DNA of 64,000 nt from RYN-230 sp963844695 (GTDB lineage Bacteria > Actinomycetota > Actinomycetes > Streptosporangiales > Streptosporangiaceae): NCBI GenBank assembly GCA_963844695.1, contig CAWJPL010000002.1, positions 186,001 through 250,000 on the forward strand, written 5' to 3'. The notes below the pieces were generated by a model, which did not search any database, was not told where the DNA came from, and saw only the letters and a program-made list of their open reading frames with translations. Shown one piece after another: positions 1 through 9,616 of the stretch; within the stretch, counting starts at the first letter, position 1, and each line of letters begins with the position of its first letter. The position numbers and the translations under genes are program-made.

Positions 1-66
1 TCGGTGCTCCGCCCGGCCCATTCACGGGCCGGCTCGGTTCTCCGCCCGGCCCATTCACGGGCCGGC
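1..66. repeat. 33-bp tandem repeat with embedded hairpins
   Basis: Two head-to-tail 33-bp units (1-33 and 34-66) differ at one base (6 versus 39). Each holds a perfect 7-bp inverted repeat, CCGGCCC/GGGCCGG, around the loop ATTCAC (13-32 and 46-65). The cobM stop codon lies in the loop of the second hairpin, so the array starts inside the 3' end of cobM. More copies may lie outside the window. A terminator or repeated 3'-end element is possible. Confidence 0.85.
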
Positions 67-879
67 CTCGCGGAGCGCCGTGCGGGCCTTCGGGTCGGCC
101 CGGCGGAAACCGTGGAAGTGGCCGGGGTGATACAGCCGCGACCGGGTGCCGTGGGCTCCCAACGCCGGCCCGACCAGGAACAGCGTGTGCTTCCAGAGCT
201 TGCGGGCCCGGGCCGTCTCGGCCAGCGTGCCGACCGTGCACTCCACCAGGAGCTCGTCCGGCCAGGTCGCCCGGTAGGCCACGATCACCGGCGTCTCGGG
301 CGGGTAGCCGCCGGCCAGCAACTCGGCCTGCAACTGGCTGGACCGGGCCGCGGACAAGAACACCGCCATGGTCGTGCCGTGCCGGGCCAGCTCCCGGACC
401 TCCTCCCCGGGCGGCATCGGGGTCTTGCCGCCGCCGAGGCGGGTGAGCACCACCGACTGGGCGACCTCGGGCACGGTGAGCTCGCGGTCGGCCAGCGCGG
501 CGACCGCCGCGTAGGCGCTGACTCCCGGGATGGTCTCGTGTGGCAGCCCGAGCTCGTCGCACAGGTCCCGCTGCTCCTGCACGGCGCCCCACAGCGCGGG
601 ATCCCCGGAATGGATCCGGGCCACCACCAGGCCCTCGTCGCGGGCCCGCTGGTAGAGCGGGCGGACCCCCTCCAGCGGCAGCTGGGCCGAGTCGATCACC
701 TCGGCGCCCGGCCGGGCATGGTCGAGTACGTCGGGGTGGACCAGGCTGGCCGCCCAGACCACCACGTCCGCCTCGCCGATGACCCGGGCGGCGCGCAGCG
801 TGAGCAGGTCGGCCGCGCCGGGCCCGGCTCCGACGAACCAGACCTTGGCCCGGCTCCCGGCCGGTGCGGTAGCGGTCAC
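55..879 (-). CDS. cobM: precorrin-4 C11-methyltransferase
   Basis: The 274-residue protein is a cytoplasmic SAM-dependent tetrapyrrole methylase that methylates C11 of precorrin-4 in corrin-ring synthesis. The N-terminal glycine-rich motif GAGPGAADLLTLRAARVI, the GDPALWG motif (about residues 93-99) and the segment HETIPGVSAYAAVAALA are typical, and length matches the CobM family. It is the last gene of the leftward cobalamin operon seen here. Its ATG overlaps the end of cobI by 4 bp, so the two are probably translationally coupled. The stop codon falls in a repeated hairpin (1-66). The assignment is firm. Confidence 0.93.
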   Translation of the reverse strand: MTATAPAGSRAKVWFVGAGPGAADLLTLRAARVIGEADVVVWAASLVHPDVLDHARPGAEVIDSAQLPLEGVRPLYQRARDEGLVVARIHSGDPALWGAVQEQRDLCDELGLPHETIPGVSAYAAVAALADRELTVPEVAQSVVLTRLGGGKTPMPPGEEVRELARHGTTMAVFLSAARSSQLQAELLAGGYPPETPVIVAYRATWPDELLVECTVGTLAETARARKLWKHTLFLVGPALGAHGTRSRLYHPGHFHGFRRADPKARTALREAGP

Positions 880-1629
880 AGCTTCCCTCCGCGGATGGTG
901 CGCCGGGCCGGTACCAGCAGCGTGGACAGGTAGGGCGCCGGGCCGGTCATCCCGGCGGCCGGCCGGATGTCCTCGCCGGGCAGCCCGAGGCTGGCGCCGT
1001 GCACGGCGTCGTCGAGGCGGCCCGCTTCCTTGACCGCGGCCAGGACCTCAGGCAGGTGCCGCCCGCTCTTGTAGCCGACCACGGTGTCAAAGTTGGCCAG
1101 CGCGGCCCGGAAGGTCTCGATCCCCGCGGTCAGCGGGAGCAGGGCCAGGCTCTCCCGGCCCTCGCACAGGACGGTCCCGCTCCGCGCGGCCAGGTCCTGC
1201 ATGGCCGTGATGCCGGGCACCGTGGCCGTGGTCAGCCCGGGCACCCGCTCGCGCACGCCGCTGGCCAGGTAGGTGAAGGTCGAGTAGACGTTGGGATCGC
1301 CGATAGTCGCGAACGCTACCAGCGCCGCGCCCGCACCGAACGCCGCGGCCGCCGTGTCCGCGGCCGCGTCCCAGGCCGCCACGCGACGGTCCCGGTCTTC
1401 CCGCTCGTTGAGGGCGAACTCCACCCGCCGGATCCGGTCGTGCCGCAGGTGGGCCCGGACTGTGGTCTCCGCCCGCCCGGGTCCCGGCTGGAGCGTCCGC
1501 CAGCACCGGGACCAGCACCAGGTCAGCCTCGTTCAGGACGCGCACGGCCTTGACCGTGACCAGCTCCGGGTCACCGGGACCGACGCCCACGCCGACCAGC
1601 CGGGGACCGCCGCCCGCCGGTCCTGTCAT
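876..1629 (-). pseudogene. cobI: precorrin-2 C20-methyltransferase, frameshifted
   Basis: CobI methylates C20 of precorrin-2. The N-terminus (start 1629, motif GVGVGPGDPELVTVKAVRVL) is in one frame. The rest, beginning GRAETTVRAHLRHDRIRR and including TIGDPNVYSTFTYLA and VPGITAMQDLAA, is in another. The switch is near 1480 in a G/C run, and one base change restores a normal protein of about 250 residues. Both halves are well conserved and the flanking genes are intact, so a sequence error is more likely than gene decay. The start overlaps the cobB stop by 4 bp. Without this enzyme the pathway would stall at precorrin-2. Confidence 0.88.
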
Positions 1630-3023
1630 GCCGCGGCCGCCTCGACTACCCGCCGCGCCAGCTGCGGATATCCCGCCCAGTGCAGATGCAGATAAGACGC
1701 ATGCACAGATCCTCTAACGAAACCCTCCGGCCGGTCCCCCACCATCCACGCGGGGTCGGGGGAGTGCGGGGGATCGACGGCGGTGCGGTGAAACTCGTGG
1801 CCGCGGACGGCCGCCCCGGCCGGCGCCACCACCGAGTCAGCCGCGGCGGTCGCGTCCCGGTAGCCGAGGGTGAGCCGGGCGGTCATCCCGGCGGTGGCGT
1901 CCAGCACCCCGCACATCGGCTGGCCGTCCAGCTCGCGGGCCAGGTACAGCAGGCCGGCGCACTCGGCGATCACCGGGTGCCCGGCCCGGGCCAGCCGGGC
2001 CACGTCGGCGCGGAGCCGCTCGTTGGCGGCCAGGTCGGCCACGTGCACCTCGGGGAACCCGCCGCCGAGCACCAGCGCCGCGGTCCCGGGCGGCAGGGCT
2101 TCGTCGCGCAGCGGGTCCACCTGGGCAACCTCGGCCCCGGCTGCGGCCAGCAGTTCGGCCGTTTCCGGGTAGCTGAAGCTGAACGCGGCCCCGCCCGCCA
2201 CCGCCACCACCGGCCTGCGGCGGGGGCGGTCTGGCCGGCCTACGGGGCCCGTGGGGTGAGTGGCACGCTCGGTGTCTGTGGGGCCGAGGCCGCCCAGCGC
2301 GGCTTCTGGCGACCAGGCCGCGGTGGGCAGCGGGCCCGCCGAGGCGGCCAGCCTGAGCACCGCGTCCAGGTCCACGGCCGCGCCGACCACCACGCCCAGC
2401 CGGTCCAGGGCGTGGCGGGCCGGCCCCTCTCGTTCGGCCACCGGGACCAGCCCCAGGTGCCGGGACGGGGCCGTCACCGCGTCGTCGCGCCGCAACGCGC
2501 CCAGCACCGGCACGCCCAGCTCGGCCAGGGCGGCGCGGAGGATCTCCTCGTGCCGCGCCGAGCCGACCCGGTTCAGGACCACCCCGCCCAGCCGGACCCG
2601 CGGGTCGTAGCCGGCGAACCCGGCCACCAGCGCGGCCACGGAGCGTCCCTGGGCAGCGGCGTCCACGACCAGCAGCACCGGCGCGCCCAGCAGCCGGGCC
2701 ACGTGCGCGGTGGACCCGAACGACGTGACGCCGCGCCCGTCGAACAGGCCCATCACGCCTTCCACCACCGCGACGTCGGCCCCGGCGGCCCCGTGCGCGA
2801 ACAGCGGCGCGATCAGGTCCTCGCCGCACAGCACCGGGTCGAGGTTGCGGCCCGGCCGCCCGGTGGCCAGCGCGTGATAGCTGGGATCGATGTAGTCGGG
2901 ACCGGCCTTGTGCCCGGAGACAGCCAGCCCCCGGGCCCGCAGCGCGGCCATCAGCCCGGTGGCCACGGTGGTCTTGCCCTGGCCCGAGGCGGGCGCCGCG
3001 ACGACCAGCCGGGGCAAGGTCAC
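1626..3023 (-). CDS. cobB: cobyrinate a,c-diamide synthase
   Basis: The enzyme amidates the a and c side chains of the corrin ring using glutamine and ATP. The N-terminal P-loop reads ASGQGKTTVATGL (residues 12-24), followed by GPDYIDPSYH. The C-terminal class I glutamine amidotransferase half has the nucleophile in AECAGLLYL and a late histidine in GSVHASYLHLHW. The frame is open far upstream to 3446, but homology begins at the GTG at 3023, which overlaps the cobO stop as GTGA, so I chose that start (465 residues). A Pro/Arg-rich linker joins the halves. Confidence 0.92.
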   Translation of the reverse strand: MTLPRLVVAAPASGQGKTTVATGLMAALRARGLAVSGHKAGPDYIDPSYHALATGRPGRNLDPVLCGEDLIAPLFAHGAAGADVAVVEGVMGLFDGRGVTSFGSTAHVARLLGAPVLLVVDAAAQGRSVAALVAGFAGYDPRVRLGGVVLNRVGSARHEEILRAALAELGVPVLGALRRDDAVTAPSRHLGLVPVAEREGPARHALDRLGVVVGAAVDLDAVLRLAASAGPLPTAAWSPEAALGGLGPTDTERATHPTGPVGRPDRPRRRPVVAVAGGAAFSFSYPETAELLAAAGAEVAQVDPLRDEALPPGTAALVLGGGFPEVHVADLAANERLRADVARLARAGHPVIAECAGLLYLARELDGQPMCGVLDATAGMTARLTLGYRDATAAADSVVAPAGAAVRGHEFHRTAVDPPHSPDPAWMVGDRPEGFVRGSVHASYLHLHWAGYPQLARRVVEAAAA

Positions 3024-3634
3024 CACTCGATGCCTCCCTGGCCCTTCTGGCCGGCGTCCATCGGGTGCTTGACCTTGGTCATCTCGACGACCAGGTCGGC
3101 CGCCGCGACCAGCCGCGGGTCCGCCGACCGGCCGGTGATCACGACGTGCTGATCGCCCGGGCGGTTCGCGAGCGTCTGCACCACGTCGTTCACGTCGACC
3201 CAGCCCCACTTCATCGGGTAGGTGAACTCGTCCAGCACGTAGAAACGGTAGGCCTGGGCGGCCAGGTCCCGCTTGACCTGGGCCCAGCCTTCCCGGGCGT
3301 CGGCGGCGTGGTCGTCCTCGGTACCCGGCTTGCGGATCCAGGACCAGCCTTCGCCCATCTTGTGCCAGGTCACCGGCGCTCCCTGGCCGGTCGCGGCGTG
3401 CACGTCGCTGAGCGCGCGCAGGGCCGACTCCTCGCCGGTCTTCCACTTCGCGCTCTTGACGAACTGGTAGACCACGATCGGCCAGCCCTGATTCCAGGCC
3501 CGCAGGGCCAGTCCGAACGCCGCGGTGGACTTGCCCTTCATGTCGCCGGTGTGCACCACGACCAGGGCCCGGCGCCGCCGCTGCCGGGTGGTCAGCCCGT
3601 CGTCGGGCACCGCGGCCGGCTTGCCCTGCGGCAT
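3020..3634 (-). CDS. cobO: cob(I)yrinic acid a,c-diamide adenosyltransferase
   Basis: The 204-residue protein transfers the adenosyl group from ATP to the corrinoid cobalt. The variant P-loop GDMKGKSTAAFGLALRAW, the segment YQFVKSAKWKTGEES, the acidic motif FYVLDEFTYPMKWGW and the ending MTKVKHPMDAGQKGQ are characteristic of the CobA/CobO/BtuR family. It sits between the chelatase gene (upstream, nearly abutting) and cobB (4-bp overlap), as in many actinobacterial B12 operons. No anomaly is seen. Confidence 0.95.
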   Translation of the reverse strand: MPQGKPAAVPDDGLTTRQRRRRALVVVHTGDMKGKSTAAFGLALRAWNQGWPIVVYQFVKSAKWKTGEESALRALSDVHAATGQGAPVTWHKMGEGWSWIRKPGTEDDHAADAREGWAQVKRDLAAQAYRFYVLDEFTYPMKWGWVDVNDVVQTLANRPGDQHVVITGRSADPRLVAAADLVVEMTKVKHPMDAGQKGQGGIEW

Positions 3635-5889
3635 CAGGCCACCTCCCCAGTGAGCCGAGCCGAATCGGGCCGGGCCGGGCCGGACGGGCCCAGGTTGGTC
3701 CCGACTGAGTCGGGCCGGGACGGGCGCGGCAGCCCCGAGAGTTCCCGGACCGAGTCGGCCAGCGGCCCGGCCGCCAGTTCGTCCAGCCTGAGCAGGGCGC
3801 CGTCCAGCGCGCGGGCCAGCCCGGCCGCCAGGCCCAGCCGGATCGTCCCGGATTCGCAGTCCACCACCACTGAGGTCACTCCGGCCGCGGCGAGCAGCCC
3901 GGCCGCCTGGTGCGCGGCCCTCACCGGGTCCGGATCGCCGGAGCGGGCCGTGGCGCGGCCGTCGGTGACCACGACGAGCAGGGGCCGGCGGTCCGGGTCG
4001 CGGAGCCGCTCGGTCCGCAGCACCTCGTGCGCGCGCAGCAACCCGGCGGCGAGCGGGGTGCGGCCGCCGGTCGGCAGCTCGGCCAGCCGGGCCGCGGCGG
4101 CCTCCACCGAGGAGGTCGGGGGCAGCAGCACCCGCGCGGCCGACCCGCGGAACGTGATCATGCCAACCTTGTCCCGGCGCTGGTAGGCGTCCAGCAGCAG
4201 GGACAGCACCGCACCCTTGACCGCCCCCATCCGGGCCCGGGCCGCCATCGAGCCGCTGGCGTCCACCAGGAACAGGATGAGGTTGCCCTCGCGGCCTTCC
4301 CGGCGGGCCTCGCGCAGGTCCTCGCGCCGCAACCGCAGTCCGCCCGGCCCGGTCCGGCCCCGCTGGACCTGGTACGGCGCGGCCGCCGTGAGGGTGGCGG
4401 TCAGGTGGACCTGGCGCACCGGCCCGCGGGGCCGCCGCGCCCCGGTGACCCGCCCGGCGGATCCCCGGGCGCGGGAACGCCGGCCCTCCGCGCCCGCGCC
4501 GACCCCGGGTACTTCGAGCCGCCGGACCCGGAACGTGGCCCCCGGCGCCGCGGCCGGCTGGGCGGGGGCGGGTCCATCCGCGCCGTCCTGGGCCGGGTCG
4601 CCGGCGCTGTGACCCGTGGGGTTCTCCTGGCTTGCGGGTCCGTCAGGGCTGGTGGAGTTGCTGGGGCTGGAGTGGTCGGTGGGGCTGGGGTCGGTAGCGG
4701 ACGGCGGGCCGGTGGGGCCGGCGGAGGCAGGGTCCGCGGAGCTGGCCGGGCCCTGGTGGTCGTCGGGGGGTGCGGAGCCGTCCGGGCCGCCGGGGCCGTC
4801 CCCGCCGCCCGGACCACCCTCGCCGGGGTCTGGGTCGTCGTCCTCGGCCGCGCCGGCCGCGAGCGCCTCGTCCAGTTGCTGCTCGTCGAGCTGCGGCGCG
4901 TCGAACGGCTGGCGGCGGCGGCGATGCGGCAGCGCGAGCCGGGCCGCGGCCCGGATGTCCTCGGCGTCCACTTCCAGCCGGCCCTGCCACGCCGCGTGGG
5001 CCATCGCGGCCCGCGCGATGACCAGGTCGGCCCGCAGCCCGTCCACCCCGAACGCGGCACACACCGACGCCACCTGGCGCAGCGCGGCGTCCGGCAGCAC
5101 CACCCGGGGCAGCGCCGCCCGCGCCGCCGCGATCTGCCCGGCCAGCCCGGTCTCGGCCGCCTGCCAGCGGGCCCGGAACCCGTCGGGGTCCGCGTCGTAG
5201 TCCAGCCGGCGGCGCACCACCTCGGCGCGCGGTCCCGGGTCACGCGGCGCGGCCGCCTCGACGGTCAGCCCGAACCGGTCCAGGAGCTGCGGGCGCAGCT
5301 CCCCTTCCTCCGGGTTCATGGTGCCGACCAGCAGGAACCGGGCGGCGTGCCGCACCGAGACGCCGTCGCGCTCCACGTAGCTGATGCCCAGCGCCGCGGC
5401 GTCGAGGAGCAGGTCGACCAGGTGGTCGTGCAGCAGGTTGACCTCGTCCACGTACAGCACGCCGCGGTGCGCCGCGGCCAGCAGCCCCGGCTCGTACGCC
5501 TTGACCCCCTCGGTCAGCGCCCGCTCGATGTCCAGCGCGCCGAGCAGCCGGTCCTCGCTGGCCCCCACGGGCAGCTCGACCAGGCGGGCCGGCCGGGTCC
5601 GCGCCCCGGGGGAGACGCCCGGGGCGCCGGCCTCGTGCGGGCCGTCCGGGCAGTCCGGGTCGGGGTCCGCGGGGTCGCAGGAGAACCGGCAGCCGGCCAC
5701 CACGTCCACATCCGGCAGGACCGCGGCCAGCGCGCGCACCATGGTCGACTTCGCGGTGCCCTTCTCGCCCCGGACCAGCACCCCGCCGATGGCCGGGGAC
5801 ACGGCGTTGAGCACGAGCGCCAGCCGCAGCTCGTCCATGCCGACCACCGCGCTGAACGGGAACCCGGCGCCCCGCTGGCCCGTGCTCAT
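3634..5889 (-). CDS. ChlI/ChlD-type chelatase subunit (AAA+ plus VWA)
   Basis: The 751-residue protein fuses an AAA+ ATPase and a von Willebrand A domain and is expected to partner CobN as the ATPase/integrin part of cobaltochelatase. The N-terminal half has Walker A GEKGTAKSTMVRALA and Walker B GVLYVDEVNLLHDHLVDLL. A long acidic, Pro/Ser/Thr/Gly-rich linker follows. The C-terminal VWA has the MIDAS motif LFLVDASGSMAA and later VVTDGRATA. The ATG at 5889 overlaps the cobN stop as ATGA and begins right before the conserved GFPFSAVVGMDELRLAL. The last 30 residues are Ser/Arg/Pro-rich. Position and fusion match actinobacterial cobalt chelatase loci. Confidence 0.9.
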   Translation of the reverse strand: MSTGQRGAGFPFSAVVGMDELRLALVLNAVSPAIGGVLVRGEKGTAKSTMVRALAAVLPDVDVVAGCRFSCDPADPDPDCPDGPHEAGAPGVSPGARTRPARLVELPVGASEDRLLGALDIERALTEGVKAYEPGLLAAAHRGVLYVDEVNLLHDHLVDLLLDAAALGISYVERDGVSVRHAARFLLVGTMNPEEGELRPQLLDRFGLTVEAAAPRDPGPRAEVVRRRLDYDADPDGFRARWQAAETGLAGQIAAARAALPRVVLPDAALRQVASVCAAFGVDGLRADLVIARAAMAHAAWQGRLEVDAEDIRAAARLALPHRRRRQPFDAPQLDEQQLDEALAAGAAEDDDPDPGEGGPGGGDGPGGPDGSAPPDDHQGPASSADPASAGPTGPPSATDPSPTDHSSPSNSTSPDGPASQENPTGHSAGDPAQDGADGPAPAQPAAAPGATFRVRRLEVPGVGAGAEGRRSRARGSAGRVTGARRPRGPVRQVHLTATLTAAAPYQVQRGRTGPGGLRLRREDLREARREGREGNLILFLVDASGSMAARARMGAVKGAVLSLLLDAYQRRDKVGMITFRGSAARVLLPPTSSVEAAAARLAELPTGGRTPLAAGLLRAHEVLRTERLRDPDRRPLLVVVTDGRATARSGDPDPVRAAHQAAGLLAAAGVTSVVVDCESGTIRLGLAAGLARALDGALLRLDELAAGPLADSVRELSGLPRPSRPDSVGTNLGPSGPARPDSARLTGEVA

Positions 5890-8800
5890 TCCCCGTCCCC
5901 TTCCAGCTGGCCCTCGAGCTCCAGGTAGGCCGCGCGGAGCTGGTCCAGGGTGTCCGGCGGCGGCTCGGCCCACAGGCCGCGGTCGGCCGCCTCGAGCAGC
6001 CGCTCGGCGATGCCCCGCAACGCCCACGGGTTGGACTGCCGCATAAACGCGCTGACCTCCGCGTCGAACACGTAGGACTGGGCCAGCTGGGCGTACATCC
6101 AGTCCTCGACCACCCCGGCCGTCGCGTCGTAGCCGAACAGGTAGTCCACGGTGGCGGCCATCTCGAACGCGCCCTTGTAGCCGTGCCGCTGCATGGCCGC
6201 GATCCAGCGCGGGTTGACCACCCGGGACCGGAACACCCGCCGGGTCTCCTGGGCCAGCGACCGGGTGCGGACCTGGTCCGGCACGGCGGAGTCGCCGATG
6301 TAGGCGGCCGGGGAGCTCCCGGTCAGGTGCCGCACCATGGCCACCATGCCGCCGTGGAACTGGAAGTAGTCGTCGGAGTCGGCGATGTCGTGCTCGCGGG
6401 TGTCGGTGTTCTTGGCCGCGACCGCGATGCGCCGGAAGCTGGACTCCATGTCGGCCCGCGCCGCCCGGCCGTCCAGCCCCCGCCCGTAGGCGTAGCCGCC
6501 CCACACCGCGTACACCTCGGCCAGGTCGGCGTCGGTGCGCCAGTTCCGCGCGTCCATCAGCGGCAGCAGGCCCGCCCCGTACCCGCCCGGCTTGGACCCG
6601 AAGATCCGGGTGGTGGCCCGCCGCTGGTCCCCGTGCGCGGCCAGCTCCTCGCCGGTGTGCGCCCGCACGTAGTTGTCCTCCGGCGCCTCGTCGAGCGCGG
6701 CCACCGCGCTGATCGCGTCGTCCAGCAGCGCGATCACGTGCGGGAAGGCGTCCCGGAAGAACCCCGAGATCCGCACCGTGACGTCGATCCGCGGGCGCCC
6801 TATTTTCTCCAACGGAACCACCGCGAAGCCGGTGACCCGCCGGGAGGCGTCGTCCCAGGTGGGCTCGCAGCCGATCAGCGCGAGCACTTCGGCGATGTCG
6901 TCGCCCTGGGTGCGCATGGCCGACGTGCCCCAGACCGTCAGCCCGACCGCGCGGGGGTAGCTCCCGGTGTCGGCCAGGTGCCGGGCGAGCAGCGAGTCGG
7001 CCAGCGCGGCCCCGGTCGCCCAGGCGTTGCGGGACGGGATGGCCTTCGGGTCCACGGAGTAGAAGTTGCGGCCGGTGGGCAGCACGTTGACCAGCCCGCG
7101 GGTGGGCGACCCGGACGGCCCGGCCGGGACGTACCGGCCGTCCAGCGCGGCCAGCAGGTGGGTCACCTCGTCGGTGGTCCGGGCCAGCCGCGGCACCACC
7201 TCCCGGGCCGCGAACTCCAGCACCGCCACCACGTCCCCCGGTGCCTCGCCGAGCACCTTGGTGCACACCAGCGCCGCCTGGTCCGGAGGCCAGCCGAGAT
7301 CGTCCATCGTGGTCACCAGCTGGTGCGCGGCCGACTCCAGCAGGTCGACGACGTCGCCGGCGGTCCGGGCCGGCCCGTCGGCCACGCGGGTCAGCGCGGC
7401 GGGGACGGTGATGGGGCCGCCAGGGTTTTCGTTGCGGAGAATTTGCTCGTCCAGGCCGGCCCAGCCGGCCAGCGCGCTGCGCAGCCCGGGCAGCGCACCG
7501 GTGCGCCCGCCCCAGACCTGCGTCGCGCGGAGCACGGCCAGCACGGTCGCCGCCCGCTGCTCCCCGTCCGGGGCGCGGCCGAGGATGTGCAGCCCGTCAC
7601 GGATCAGCGCGTCCTTGACCTCGCACAGGTAGCCGTCGACGTGCAGCACGAAGCTGTCGAACTCGTCCGCGCCGGGCGCGGCGGCCAGTTCCAGGTCGTG
7701 GTGCAGTTCGGCGGCCTGGATCAGTTCCCAGATCTGGGTCCGCAGCACCGGCAGCTTGACCGGGTCGAGGGCGCTGACCGTCGCGTACTCGTCCAGCAGC
7801 TGCTCCAGCTTGGCCAGGTCGCCGTAGGTGTCGGCGCGGGCCATCGGCGGGATCAGGTGGTCGATGATGGTGGCGTGCCCGCGCCGTTTGGCCTGGGTGC
7901 CCTCGCCTGGGTCGTTGACGATGAACGGGTAGATCAGCGGCAGGTTGCCGAGTACCGCGTCGGGCGCGCAGTCGGCGGACAGGCCGAGGCCCTTGCCGGG
8001 CAGCCACTCCAGCGTGCCGTGCTTGCCCAGGTGCACGACGGCGTCCGCGCCGAAGGTGGTTTCCAGCCAGCGGTAGGCGGCCAGGTAGTGGTGGCTGGGC
8101 GGCAGGTCAGGGTCGTGGTAGATGGCCACCGGGTTCTCGCCGAACCCGCGCGGCGGCTGGATCATCACGATCACGTTCCCGAACCGCAGGCCGGCCAGCA
8201 CGATGTCGCCGTGGTCGGTGTACAGCTCGCCGGGCGGCTCGCCCCAGTGCTCGCGGACGGACGCCTGCAGCGGGGCGGGCAGCGCCGCGAACCACTGCTC
8301 GTACTCGCGCCGCGGCACCCGCAGCGCCGCGGCCGCGAGCTGGGCCTCGGTGAGCCACTCGGTGTCCTGGCCGCCGGCCTCGATCAGCTGGTGGATCAGC
8401 GTGTCCCCGTCCTCGGGGAACTGGTCTTCGGGGGGTCCGTCGCCCAGGTCGTAGCCGGCCTCGCGGAGCGCCTGGAGCAGGATCACGGCCGAGGCGGGCG
8501 TGTCCAGCCCGACGGCGTTGCCGATCCGGGCGTGCCTGGTCGGGTAGGAGGACAGCATGATGGCGAGGCGTTTGCGGCCGGGCGGGACGTGCCGCAGCCG
8601 GGCGTGCGCCACCGCGATCCCGGCCACCCGGGCGGCCCGCTCCGGGTCCGCGACGTAGACGCCGATCCCCTCCGGGCCGGGCTCCTTGAACGAGAACGGG
8701 ACGGTGATCAGCCGGCCGTCGAACTCGGGCACCGCCACCTGCATGGCCGCGTCCATCGGGGTCAGGGCCGCGCTGGACGCCGCCCAGGTCTTGCGGGGCG

Positions 8801-9611
8801 TGGTCAGGCACAGCGCCTGGAGCACCGGGACGTCCAGGGCGGCCAGCGCGGCCACGTCCCAGGCCTCGTCGTCACCGCCCGCGGCCGCGTCGGAGGCCAC
8901 CGTCCCGCCCGCGGCGAGCACCGTGACGATGACCGCGTCCACGCCGTGCAGCAGGGCGTAGAACTCCGGCGGCGCGGCCCGCAGCGAGCCGCAGAACACC
9001 GGGACCGCGTGGCCGCCGGCCGCCTCGACGGCGTCGGCCAGCGTGTCGACGAACGCGGTGTTCCCGGCGACCGCGTGCGAGCGGTAGAACACGATGCCGA
9101 CCGTGGGGCGGCCGGGGAGGCGTGGCCGCTCCCCGTGCGGGCCGGGGTGCGCGCCGTAGGAGGGGAGCACCTCGGGGGGTTCGAACCCTTCCCCGGTGAG
9201 CAGGATCGCGTCGGACAGGAAGCGGGCCAGCTGGGCGAGGTTGGCCGGGCCGCCTTCCCGGAGGTAGGCCAGGGCCTCGGCGGCCACCCCGCCGGGCACC
9301 GTGGACAGCGACATCAGCTCGGCGTCGGGGGACGGCTCGCCGCTGAGCACCACCGTGGGCAGGCCGCTGGCCAGCACCGCGTCCAGGCCCTCGGGCCAGC
9401 TGCGGCGGCCGCCGAGGAGGCGCAGCACCACGCAGAACGCCCCGTCCAGCAGGGCCGGCACGTCGGCGGGTGCGGTGCGGGCCGGATTGGCCAGGCGCCA
9501 GGAGGTGCTGCCTGGCTCGCCTGACCGGGCCTGGGCCGCCTGGGCGGCCTGAGCCGCCAGCAGGTCGGTATCCGAGGCCGAGATCAGCACGATGCCAGCT
9601 GAGGGCATCAT
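5886..9611 (-). CDS. cobN: cobaltochelatase large subunit CobN
   Basis: At about 1,241 residues this matches the CobN/BchH family, which binds hydrogenobyrinate a,c-diamide and inserts cobalt. Recognisable segments include IVMIQPPRGFGENPVAIYHDPDLPP (split across the family's central motif), VVHLGKHGTLEWLPGKGL and NPRWIAAMQRHGYKGAFEM near the C-terminus. I chose ATG 9611 (protein begins MMPSAGIVLISASDTD) because an upstream in-frame extension to 9842 would translate the riboswitch. An AQ-rich tripeptide repeat follows the first strand. It is the first gene of the operon and lies just below the cobalamin riboswitch, whose last hairpin encloses its ribosome binding site. Confidence 0.94.
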   Translation of the reverse strand: MMPSAGIVLISASDTDLLAAQAAQAAQARSGEPGSTSWRLANPARTAPADVPALLDGAFCVVLRLLGGRRSWPEGLDAVLASGLPTVVLSGEPSPDAELMSLSTVPGGVAAEALAYLREGGPANLAQLARFLSDAILLTGEGFEPPEVLPSYGAHPGPHGERPRLPGRPTVGIVFYRSHAVAGNTAFVDTLADAVEAAGGHAVPVFCGSLRAAPPEFYALLHGVDAVIVTVLAAGGTVASDAAAGGDDEAWDVAALAALDVPVLQALCLTTPRKTWAASSAALTPMDAAMQVAVPEFDGRLITVPFSFKEPGPEGIGVYVADPERAARVAGIAVAHARLRHVPPGRKRLAIMLSSYPTRHARIGNAVGLDTPASAVILLQALREAGYDLGDGPPEDQFPEDGDTLIHQLIEAGGQDTEWLTEAQLAAAALRVPRREYEQWFAALPAPLQASVREHWGEPPGELYTDHGDIVLAGLRFGNVIVMIQPPRGFGENPVAIYHDPDLPPSHHYLAAYRWLETTFGADAVVHLGKHGTLEWLPGKGLGLSADCAPDAVLGNLPLIYPFIVNDPGEGTQAKRRGHATIIDHLIPPMARADTYGDLAKLEQLLDEYATVSALDPVKLPVLRTQIWELIQAAELHHDLELAAAPGADEFDSFVLHVDGYLCEVKDALIRDGLHILGRAPDGEQRAATVLAVLRATQVWGGRTGALPGLRSALAGWAGLDEQILRNENPGGPITVPAALTRVADGPARTAGDVVDLLESAAHQLVTTMDDLGWPPDQAALVCTKVLGEAPGDVVAVLEFAAREVVPRLARTTDEVTHLLAALDGRYVPAGPSGSPTRGLVNVLPTGRNFYSVDPKAIPSRNAWATGAALADSLLARHLADTGSYPRAVGLTVWGTSAMRTQGDDIAEVLALIGCEPTWDDASRRVTGFAVVPLEKIGRPRIDVTVRISGFFRDAFPHVIALLDDAISAVAALDEAPEDNYVRAHTGEELAAHGDQRRATTRIFGSKPGGYGAGLLPLMDARNWRTDADLAEVYAVWGGYAYGRGLDGRAARADMESSFRRIAVAAKNTDTREHDIADSDDYFQFHGGMVAMVRHLTGSSPAAYIGDSAVPDQVRTRSLAQETRRVFRSRVVNPRWIAAMQRHGYKGAFEMAATVDYLFGYDATAGVVEDWMYAQLAQSYVFDAEVSAFMRQSNPWALRGIAERLLEAADRGLWAEPPPDTLDQLRAAYLELEGQLEGDGE

Positions 9612-9616
9612 CAGGC

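Noticed and set aside
1680..3152. A 490-codon plus-strand open frame
   Set aside because: It mirrors cobB and shows no motif.
3024..3446. A 140-residue N-terminal extension of CobB
   Set aside because: It is an out-of-frame reading of cobO; the true GTG at 3023 overlaps the cobO stop.
5890..7266. A 459-residue N-terminal extension of the ChlID-type protein
   Set aside because: It is an out-of-frame reading of cobN, and the Walker A region begins right after ATG 5889.
9175..9197. GGTTCGAACCC resembling a tRNA T-loop
   Set aside because: It lies in the middle of the cobN coding region, and no acceptor, D or anticodon arms can be formed around it.
6183..9524. A 1,113-codon open frame on the plus strand
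   Set aside because: It is antisense to cobN; its composition is Arg/Gly/His-rich with no domain, a usual shadow in high-GC DNA.
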